Part shown: positions 1 through 5,017 of the stretch, in pieces | Layout: each line of letters opens with the position of its first letter | Position numbering within the stretch: position 1 is the stretch's first letter | NCBI GenBank assembly: GCA_025937115.1 | Contig: JAICSB010000256.1 | Location: 1-5,408, forward strand | Length of the DNA stretch: 5,408 nt | Direction of reading: 5' to 3' | DNA from: Pseudonocardiaceae bacterium | GTDB taxonomy: Bacteria; Actinomycetota; Actinomycetes; Mycobacteriales; Pseudonocardiaceae | Program-made: the position numbers and the translations under genes | Notes under the pieces: generated by a model | What the model was told of the DNA's origin: nothing | The model's database searches: none | The model's input: only the letters and a program-made list of their open reading frames with translations

Positions 1-771
1 ACCATGGTGCTGCACGAGCTGGGGTACACCGGCTTCGCCGAGCCGTTCCGGAAGTTCCGGGCGCACGGGCTCATCGTGAAGGACGGCGCCAAGATGTCGA
101 AGTCCCGGGGCAACGTCGTGATCCCGGACGAGTACATCGCCCGCTGGGGCGCCGACACCTTCCGGATGTACCTGATGTTCCTGGGCCCGTTCCAGGAGGG
201 CGGCGACTTCCGCGACGAGGGCATCAGCGGTCCGAGGCGGTTCCTGGACAAGGTCTGGGCGCTGGTGGGCGACGCGTGCCGGACCCACGCGGACGACGAA
301 GTGCGGCACGAGACCCTGGTGAAGTACCACCAGACGGTGAAGCGGGTGACCGAGGGGATGGAGGAGCTGCGCTACAACACCTCGATCGCGGCGCTGATGG
401 AGCTGGTGAACGCGCTCAGGCAGGACAGCTGCACGCAGCGGACGCTGGTGGAGGGCCTGATCGTCATGCTGGCTCCGTTCGCCCCGCACTTCGCCGAGGA
501 GAGCTGGGAGCGGCTCGGGCACAGCACGTCGGTGTTCGACGCGCGCTGGCCCGAGTGGAACGAGGGCCTGACGGTGGAGGACCAGGTCGAGGTGGTGGTG
601 CAGGTGAGCGGGAAGACGCGGTCGAAGGTGAGCGTGCCGCGCGGGGCGGAGCAGGGGGTGGTGGTCGCGGCGGCGCAGCGGGATGCGGCGGTGAAGAGGT
701 TTACGGAGGGGAAGGAAGTGAGGAAGGTGGTGTATGTGCCGAATCGGTTGCTGAATTTGGTGATGGGCTGA
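1..771 (+). CDS. leuS: Leucyl-tRNA synthetase, C-terminal part (5' end outside window)
   Basis: Class I aminoacyl-tRNA synthetase of the cytoplasm that charges tRNA-Leu with leucine using ATP. The frame is open from base 1, so the ATG at 4 is an internal Met and not the start. Only 256 residues are visible, against roughly 800-850 for a whole bacterial LeuRS. Seen in order: the KMSKS catalytic loop (KMSKSRGN, nt 91-114, visible residues 31-38), followed by the GADTFRMYLMF and FLDKVWALV stretches typical of the end of the catalytic core; the helical anticodon-binding domain, including LAPFAPHFAEESWERLG (about residues 157-173); and the small C-terminal domain with VQVSGKTRSKV and VRKVVYVPNRLLNLV, corresponding to the family's VQVNGKxRGK and xRKxIYVPxKLxNxV motifs. 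The gene ends with TGA at 769-771 and looks intact up to there. Its last 180 bases are very G-rich and C-poor. Identification is very sure. Confidence 0.97.
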   Translation, partial: TMVLHELGYTGFAEPFRKFRAHGLIVKDGAKMSKSRGNVVIPDEYIARWGADTFRMYLMFLGPFQEGGDFRDEGISGPRRFLDKVWALVGDACRTHADDEVRHETLVKYHQTVKRVTEGMEELRYNTSIAALMELVNALRQDSCTQRTLVEGLIVMLAPFAPHFAEESWERLGHSTSVFDARWPEWNEGLTVEDQVEVVVQVSGKTRSKVSVPRGAEQGVVVAAAQRDAAVKRFTEGKEVRKVVYVPNRLLNLVMG

Positions 772-852
772 AGACCTCACAGGAGACAGAATACCCGAAG
801 GGATTTTGCCTGGAACGATTAGGTGTAAGAGACCTCATCGGATACCTGATAA

Positions 853-862
853 TAGGCGCCTA
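853..862. repeat. Perfect 10-bp palindrome TAGGCGCCTA
   Basis: TAGGCGCCTA is fully self-complementary and sits in the leuS downstream spacer, directly after (and sharing one base with) the -10-like GATAAT at 848-853. It could be an operator half-site pair for a dimeric regulator or a chance palindrome. Nothing else in the window repeats it. The palindrome itself is certain; any function is speculation. Confidence 0.35.
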
Positions 863-890
863 GCAAGTGTATCTCCACCGACCCTTTTTC

Positions 891-910
891 AAGACGTTGT
901 CGACTTTTTT
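891..910 (+). terminator. Weak hairpin plus T-run, possible leuS terminator
   Basis: AAGACG (891-896) and CGACTT (901-906) form a six-base stem with one mismatch around a TTGT loop, and the T-run continues to 910. The position about 120-140 bases after the leuS stop and the six-T tract fit a Rho-independent terminator. The stem, however, is short and contains a mismatch, so this is only a candidate. Confidence 0.25.
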
Positions 911-1014
911 CGCGTTGACTAGTTAGCAGTTGCGTGGCTCCGCTTTGCTCATTGGTGGCCATCACCGATGTCGCAGTCCCCTGATCTATCTGCATGAACC
1001 ACCAAGAAAAGCGT

Positions 1015-1018
1015 GGAG
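1015..1018 (+). promoter_or_regulatory. Shine-Dalgarno GGAG for the gene at 1025
   Basis: GGAG lies six bases before the ATG at 1025-1027, an ideal spacing. This favours ATG 1025 over the in-frame GTG at 1013, which has only a poor purine stretch (AAGAAAAG) in front of it. Confidence 0.5.
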
Positions 1019-1024
1019 CGCCGC

Positions 1025-1855
1025 ATGCCGCCTAGGCAGTCACAGATCACACGTCGGGAAGCCCTTGACGCACTCTTGAGGTCCGGGTACCTGCTAGAGA
1101 GCCGAGTTGAGTCGCTTCTTCGAGCGGACAAGTTCTACGTCGAAGCGAACAGTCTCGTGCCGGACGACTCTACGGGCAAGATGCGCGAGCTCGATGTATG
1201 GGCGAGTTGGGGAGTTGGATACACTTTCGGTTCGGCGGGTGAGGACGGCTTACAGCAAGGTGATATAGGTCTTGAGCTCATAATCGAGTGTGTACATCCT
1301 CCCCAACCTGTCGCCTTCCTTGTCAAGGAGCAAGGTGACCCGCTGTTTCAGCGCACCATGGCGCTGGATGCATTCAAGATCTCCGGAAATCCGCCTGAGA
1401 ATGGTCTCTCTCCTCATGACATGTGGAGTTGGCTCCCGAGCACCCTGAAACTCGAGCGCATACACCACTACAACACGAAGCGCATCTCCACACAATACTG
1501 TTCATTCAGCAAGAAGGCTGGCTCCGCAGAGTGGATGGCTCTTCATCGCGACGAGGACTTCTCGACGCGTAATATCGTTGTGAATTGGGCCGTGGACGGC
1601 GTGGCTAGTGGGCCGGTTCCTAGCAGAGGCGAAAACAGCTGCCGCGGCCGACAGGCGTTTTCCGACCAAGCTGACGCTACGGCCGCCTCCAAGCGCCGGG
1701 GCATGTATCCCCAATTCTGGAGGATGCCCTTGCTCCTATTGCCCTCCAAACACGCGTCCAATTGTGGGCCCCCGTGTGCGGTCCCGTCTGGTCCTTCCTC
1801 GAACCGGCTAGTAGTCTTAGCGTACTTCTCGAATCCCGCGAAGCCAATGTGGTAG
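1025..1855 (+). CDS. Unrecognised protein with a PD-(D/E)XK nuclease-like N-terminal region; 3' third possibly frameshifted
   Basis: The open frame gives 276 residues from ATG 1025 (280 from GTG 1013). The first two thirds read like a real soluble protein: a helical start (REALDALLRSGYLLESRVESLL), then FYVEANSLVPDD..GKMRELDVWASW, then LELIIECVHPPQPVAFLVKEQ. An early Glu, then an Asp ending one beta strand (RELDV), then Glu-Cys ending the next (LIIEC), is the order of a PD-(D/E)XK nuclease core. The lysine expected two residues after the catalytic Glu (ExK) is a histidine: the residues read E-C-V-H. Family assignment is my inference, and no specific family is recognised. After WMALHRDEDF (nt about 1532-1561) the sequence becomes rich in Pro, Ser, Cys and Arg, as expected of a wrong frame. 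The other forward frames carry more protein-like stretches there: FLAEAKTAAAADRRF after 1614 and ILEDALAPIALQ after about 1711. The gene may therefore be broken by one or two indels. Its TAG (1853-1855) overlaps the kinase start. Confidence 0.5.
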   Translation: MPPRQSQITRREALDALLRSGYLLESRVESLLRADKFYVEANSLVPDDSTGKMRELDVWASWGVGYTFGSAGEDGLQQGDIGLELIIECVHPPQPVAFLVKEQGDPLFQRTMALDAFKISGNPPENGLSPHDMWSWLPSTLKLERIHHYNTKRISTQYCSFSKKAGSAEWMALHRDEDFSTRNIVVNWAVDGVASGPVPSRGENSCRGRQAFSDQADATAASKRRGMYPQFWRMPLLLLPSKHASNCGPPCAVPSGPSSNRLVVLAYFSNPAKPMW

Positions 1856-4281
1856 ACCTGGATCGGCTCAAAGAGGCTCTGGCCGACCGCTACCAGCTCG
1901 AGGGCGAGTTGGGCCGGGGCGGCATGGCGGCCGTCTACCTAGCGCATGACCTGAAGCACGACCGGAAGGTCGCGCTGAAGGTGCTACATCCCGAGCTGGC
2001 GGCCACCCTGGGACCAGAGCGGTTCCAGCGAGAGATCCGCACTACGGCCCGCCTTCAACACCCACACATCCTGCCGGTGCTTGATTCAGGCCAGGTAGCG
2101 GGGCAGGTCTGGTATACTATGCCATTTGTGGAGGGGGAGTCTCTACGGGACCGCCTCCGCCGCGAGTGCCAGCTGCCCATCGACGACGCGCTTCAGATCG
2201 CCCGCGAAGTAGCCGATGCCCTGCGGTATGCCCACAGTCAGGGAATCATCCATCGCGACATTAAGCCTGAGAACATCCTGCTTTCCCATGGGCATGCGTT
2301 GGTGGCTGATTTCGGCGTCGCTCGCGGTCTACAGAGCGCTGGTGGCGAGCAGCTGACCCAGACAGGCAGCTCCGTTGGGACGCCAGCGTATATGAGCCCA
2401 GAGCAGGCGATGGGGGATGCTGCCATCGACGGCCGCTCTGACCTATACAGTCTCGGGTGCGTGCTCTACGAGATGCTCACCGGCGAGGCCCCCTACATCG
2501 GCCCTTCAGCTCAGGCAATCACGGCGAAACGTTTGCTGGACCCAGTTCCCTCGGCCCGACGGCTCCGAGAGACCGTACCCCCCTCTGTCGATCAGGCCCT
2601 GCAGACATTGTTGGCGAAAGCGCCGGCAGACCGGTTTCCCACAGCAGAGGCATTCGCCCGAGCACTCACTACCACCTTGCGCGGTGGGCCACAGGCCACA
2701 GCAGCCGAGGTCGGTGAGCGGTCCGGAACTCATCGGTCACGAGCACCCGCTATCTTCGGTGTTATGCTCCTTTTTACGGCTCTGGGAGCCGTGGTCTGGT
2801 ATCGATTCCATGTAACCGCATGGCGTTCGGCTCTTACCACAAACGTAGCTGGACCGCGGCGACTTGCGGTCCTTCCCTTTGACAACCTGGGCGACTCGGC
2901 GGACGCATACTTTGCGGACGGGATCACCGATGCGGTACGCGATAAGCTCACTAGTATCGCAGGGCTTGAAGTGATCGCTTCGACCAGCTCCGGCCGCTAT
3001 CGCCACACGACCGAGCCCCCAAGGCGGATCGGTGAGGAGCTTGGGGTCCGGTATCTCTTGGTCGGAAAGGTCCGGTGGGCCAAACAGTCCGGCAGCGCCA
3101 GCCGGGTACAAGTCCGCCCGGAGCTGATCGATGCTACTACTGGTACAGAACGCTGGGGTGATGCCTACGATGCAGCGCTTACGGACGTGTTCCGGCTTCA
3201 GGCCGACTTGGCGACCAAAGTAGCCGCCGCTCTGCGCCTCAGATTAGCTCCCAGCACCGAGCACATCGTCGCGACTTCTAGCACCGCCGACCCGACAGCT
3301 TACAACCTCTACCTAAAGGGCCGCTACTACTCATACAAGAACACAAGACCTGATCGTGAACGCGCAGTCAGATACTTCCGTGAGGCAATCCAGCAGGATT
3401 CCTCCTTCGCGTTGGCCTATGCCGGACTGTCGGACGGTTTGGCATTCCTGACGGATTTTCTGCCGACTAATGAGATTGCCCCAGTTCGTGAACAGGCGCG
3501 AGCGGCTGCGCTACGAGCTGTGGCCCTCGACAGTACCTTGGCGGATGCCTACGTGTCGCTCGCGGACATTCAGTACTGGTTCGATTGGGATTGGGCCGCC
3601 GCCTCCGAGAGTCTCCGGCGCGCTCTCGCGTTCAATCCCAACAATGCGCTCGCACACCGGTGGCTGGTGGACATCCTCACCATCTTCCAGCGGCACGCGG
3701 AGGCGATTGCCGAAGCACAGCGCGCCGAGAATCTAGATCCCATTAATCCACTCATGATCTCGGGCACCGTCGTCGCATATACTATGGCCAGGCAGTACGA
3801 TCACGCCATGGAAGCAGTGACTCGGCTGCTCGAGCTAGACCCAAACTCCCCGGCAGCCAGAAGCTGGCTGGGCCTGCTCCAGCTCGAGCAGGGACGGCAA
3901 TCGGTGGCTCTGGCAACCCTGAAGGAGGTGGCCGGCCAAGCCAATGGCGATGTGAGAGCGATCCTCCCGCTCGCTTATTGCCGCGCCGTACTGGGGCAGC
4001 GGGAAGAAGCACGGCGACTGCTGCGACGGTCCGAACAGATGGTCGAGGGGCGACCTGTACTTAGCAACCAGTTCGCCGCAGTCTACGCGGCACTTGGGGA
4101 GCGCGATTCAGCCTTCAGCTGGCTGGACCGCGGTTTCAGGGTACACGATCCTGGCGTAATGCTACTCAGCTCTGATCCGTTCTTCGATGTTTTGCGCAAT
4201 GACCGTCGCTTCAGCGAGCTGTTGCATCGCATGCGAGTCCCAGGCGAATCAAAGGGTGATGGCTCGAACAGCACCCGATAA
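1849..4281 (+). CDS. Transmembrane Ser/Thr protein kinase with TolB/FlgO-like domain and TPR repeats
   Basis: PknB/Stk-type (Hanks-type) kinase of 810 residues, expected in the inner membrane with the kinase inside and the C-terminal sensor part outside. Kinase domain (about 15-277): Gly-rich loop GRGGMAAV (22-29), ATP-binding Lys44 in VALK, Glu62, HRDIKPEN loop (135-142, catalytic Asp137), DFG (154-156), and GTPAYMSPEQ (177-186), so all catalytic residues are present. One membrane helix (about 300-318). Next comes a TolB/FlgO-like region, RRLAVLPFDNLGD..YFADGITDAV to about residue 466, of the kind found in CadC-like and adenylate-cyclase-linked receptors. Residues 484 to about 775 are TPR repeats, ending with DPFFDVLRNDRRFSELLHRM, a common ending in this family. 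Start: GTG 1849 matches where homologs begin (VDLDRLKEALADRY) and has a weak GAAG (1840-1843) upstream; the in-frame TTG at 1762 would add 29 implausible residues. The start overlaps the upstream stop by seven bases. Substrates and ligand are unknown. Confidence 0.93.
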   Translation: MVDLDRLKEALADRYQLEGELGRGGMAAVYLAHDLKHDRKVALKVLHPELAATLGPERFQREIRTTARLQHPHILPVLDSGQVAGQVWYTMPFVEGESLRDRLRRECQLPIDDALQIAREVADALRYAHSQGIIHRDIKPENILLSHGHALVADFGVARGLQSAGGEQLTQTGSSVGTPAYMSPEQAMGDAAIDGRSDLYSLGCVLYEMLTGEAPYIGPSAQAITAKRLLDPVPSARRLRETVPPSVDQALQTLLAKAPADRFPTAEAFARALTTTLRGGPQATAAEVGERSGTHRSRAPAIFGVMLLFTALGAVVWYRFHVTAWRSALTTNVAGPRRLAVLPFDNLGDSADAYFADGITDAVRDKLTSIAGLEVIASTSSGRYRHTTEPPRRIGEELGVRYLLVGKVRWAKQSGSASRVQVRPELIDATTGTERWGDAYDAALTDVFRLQADLATKVAAALRLRLAPSTEHIVATSSTADPTAYNLYLKGRYYSYKNTRPDRERAVRYFREAIQQDSSFALAYAGLSDGLAFLTDFLPTNEIAPVREQARAAALRAVALDSTLADAYVSLADIQYWFDWDWAAASESLRRALAFNPNNALAHRWLVDILTIFQRHAEAIAEAQRAENLDPINPLMISGTVVAYTMARQYDHAMEAVTRLLELDPNSPAARSWLGLLQLEQGRQSVALATLKEVAGQANGDVRAILPLAYCRAVLGQREEARRLLRRSEQMVEGRPVLSNQFAAVYAALGERDSAFSWLDRGFRVHDPGVMLLSSDPFFDVLRNDRRFSELLHRMRVPGESKGDGSNSTR

Positions 4282-4431
4282 GTTCGCCATTTTGCTGATA
4301 GGCATACGCCGGAAGAGGTAAGGACAATCAAGGTCCGAGTTCGACGTGCGGCTGAGGTTCTTGGTGTCGAGCTATCCGAGCGCCGGACCTCCTCCAGCGC
4401 CTTAGAGTGCCTTTTGGCTCTGTTGACATGA
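4282..4431 (+). pseudogene. Open 49-codon stretch after the kinase stop, possible gene remnant
   Basis: Directly after the kinase TAA the same frame stays open for 49 codons, to TGA 4429-4431. Its translation looks protein-like: TPEEVRTIKVRVRRAAEVLG followed by VELSERR, which would form a basic amphipathic helix like those of small DNA-binding proteins. There is no ATG, GTG, TTG or CTG within its first 17 codons and no ribosome-binding site, so it is unlikely to be an independent gene as it stands. It may be the 3' remnant of a lost gene or a former C-terminal extension of the kinase. I do not recognise the family, and the stretch is short enough to be chance. Confidence 0.25.
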
Positions 4432-4451
4432 TCGGCCCCAGCCTTCATTCT
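4423..4451 (+). promoter_or_regulatory. Candidate sigma70-type promoter for the transposase remnant
   Basis: A perfect -35 box TTGACA (4423-4428) is followed after exactly 17 bases by CATTCT (4446-4451), which matches the -10 consensus at three of six positions, including the A at position 2 and the T at position 6. Transcription would start near 4458, just before the transposase reading frame. The -35 is strong and the -10 poor. It may belong to the insertion sequence or to the flanking DNA. Confidence 0.3.
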
Positions 4452-4765
4452 GGACTCCCTTGGTTGCTGGTGCTGTCCAGATGCCGGAAGTTGGCTTGGT
4501 CGTGTTCGCGCGCGTGGCGCTCGTGGTCGCCCGCGCGGTGCTCCTGCCGTATCGCGCCCCACGCTCGAAGCATACCTTCACCCAGCCGCAGCTCCTGGCG
4601 ATCTGCTGCCTGATGCGCTACGAGGACTGGACCTATCGCGAGGCCGAGGTGCGCCTGCGGGAGCACCGGGAGCTGCGCCGGGCGCTCGGGCTTCGGCGCG
4701 TGCCCGACTACTCCACCCTCTGTCGCTTCGTGGCGCGGCTCGAGCCGGCCGCGGCCTCAAGCTTG
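4440..4765 (+). mobile_element. Remnant of an IS4/IS5-type insertion sequence (limits approximate)
   Basis: The only evidence is the N-terminal third of a transposase encoded here. The DDE catalytic core that should follow is missing, and I could not find matching terminal inverted repeats or a target-site duplication around it. The left limit is set loosely just before the reading frame, and the right limit where transposase-like sequence ends. This is a truncated copy that cannot move by its own enzyme. Confidence 0.45.
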
Positions 4766-4861
4766 CGCTGCTACCAGCGTGACGGCAGATATTACCTGCC
4801 GGCCGAGGACGTCGAGGAGGGTCGCCACGGTCACCACCACGACCGGGACGACAACGACTGA
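4481..4861 (+). CDS. Truncated transposase N-terminal domain fused to an unrelated His/Asp-rich tail
   Basis: 126 residues from ATG 4481; a TTG at 4460 would add seven. Residues 23-87 have the look of the N-terminal domain of IS4/IS5-type DDE transposases: LPYRAPRSKHTFTQPQLLA, then the helical CCLMRYEDWTYREAEVRL, then LRRALGLRRVPDYSTLCRF. This domain helps bind the element ends. An intact protein would be several hundred residues long, with a DDE core beginning with a VAVDxTG-like strand. Here, after about residue 88, the frame runs instead into CYQRDGRYYLPAEDVEEG and ends in HGHHHDRDDND, which is not transposase-like and resembles the C-terminus of a small secreted or metal-binding-type protein. 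A deletion or rearrangement junction near 4742-4770 is the simplest reading. No Shine-Dalgarno is evident. It is probably a non-functional relic. Confidence 0.6.
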   Translation: MPEVGLVVFARVALVVARAVLLPYRAPRSKHTFTQPQLLAICCLMRYEDWTYREAEVRLREHRELRRALGLRRVPDYSTLCRFVARLEPAAASSLRCYQRDGRYYLPAEDVEEGRHGHHHDRDDND

Positions 4862-4867
4862 TCAACC

Positions 4868-4889
4868 GCCACCGCCGGGGCGCGGTGGC
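4868..4889. terminator. Perfect 8-bp GC-rich hairpin just after the transposase-like ORF
   Basis: GCCACCGC (4868-4875) pairs perfectly with GCGGTGGC (4882-4889) around a six-base loop, seven bases after the TGA of the preceding ORF. Stability and position suit a transcription stop, but no T-run follows on either strand. In a GC-rich genome such hairpins may slow polymerase or protect RNA ends. Confidence 0.35.
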
Positions 4890-4893
4890 TTGG

Positions 4894-4921
4894 CCGCACT
4901 GCACCGGTGGTTGGGGTGCGG
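4894..4921. repeat. Inverted repeat with an inner palindrome
   Basis: CCGCAC (4894-4899) is complementary to GTGCGG (4916-4921), and the 16-base loop contains the 8-base palindrome CACCGGTG (4902-4909). It lies directly beside the hairpin at 4868-4889 in the convergent spacer. It could add to a bidirectional stop or be a chance product of GC-rich sequence. Confidence 0.25.
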
Positions 4922-4948
4922 GCGCCGGACTCCGATCTTGAACGTCGA

Positions 4949-4983
4949 ACCGCCACCGAAGTTCGCGAGTCTTCGGCGGCGGC
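4949..4983 (-). terminator. Long hairpin downstream of the minus-strand gene
   Basis: ACCGCCACCGAAG (4949-4961) and CTTCGGCGGCGGC (4971-4983) pair at 11 of 13 positions around a nine-base loop. On the minus strand the hairpin begins 34 bases after the TGA of the gene at 5018-5408, where a terminator would be expected. No T-run follows, so it is not a classic Rho-independent terminator. Confidence 0.4.
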
Positions 4984-5017
4984 TCACCTGCCATCCCGGG
5001 GTCACCCACCCCCCGGT

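Larger units (their letters stand above)
772..1012. other. Intergenic region between leuS and the nuclease-like gene
   Basis: I see no gene in these 241 bases. Base composition drops visibly from the GC-rich leuS to a mixed, AT-richer sequence with T-runs at 884-888 and 905-910. An 8-base direct repeat AGACCTCA occurs at 772-779 and 830-837, probably by chance. A TTGACT hexamer (915-920) resembles a -35 box but has no matching -10 at 16-18 bases. A GATAAT hexamer (848-853) resembles a -10 but has no -35 at the right distance. A promoter for the downstream gene probably lies here, but I cannot place it. Confidence 0.6.

Noticed and set aside
276..863. 195-residue plus-strand ORF inside and beyond leuS
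   Set aside because: Its translation is Gly/Ala/Arg-rich low-complexity, as expected of an out-of-frame reading of GC-rich coding DNA. The leuS frame is clearly the real one.
915..943. TTGACT as the -35 box of a promoter for the nuclease-like gene
   Set aside because: The bases 16-18 downstream are GC-rich and do not resemble a -10 box.
1762..1848. Upstream TTG start for the kinase (29 extra residues)
   Set aside because: The extension (MWAPVCGPVWSF...) is unlike kinase N-termini, TTG is a rare start, and the family-like sequence begins at the GTG 1849.
2737..3111. 124-residue minus-strand ORF opposite the kinase
   Set aside because: It lies wholly within the confidently identified kinase gene and its translation shows no recognisable features.
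4331..4390. AGGTCCG/CGGACCT inverted repeat as the kinase terminator
   Set aside because: The 7-base arms are 46 bases apart with no T-run. This is too loose for a terminator and likely chance.
4083..4562. 159-residue minus-strand ORF across the kinase end and transposase start
   Set aside because: The translation is Arg/Ser/Pro-rich, it overlaps the kinase C-terminus and the transposase domain, and it has no recognisable motif. It is a frame shadow.
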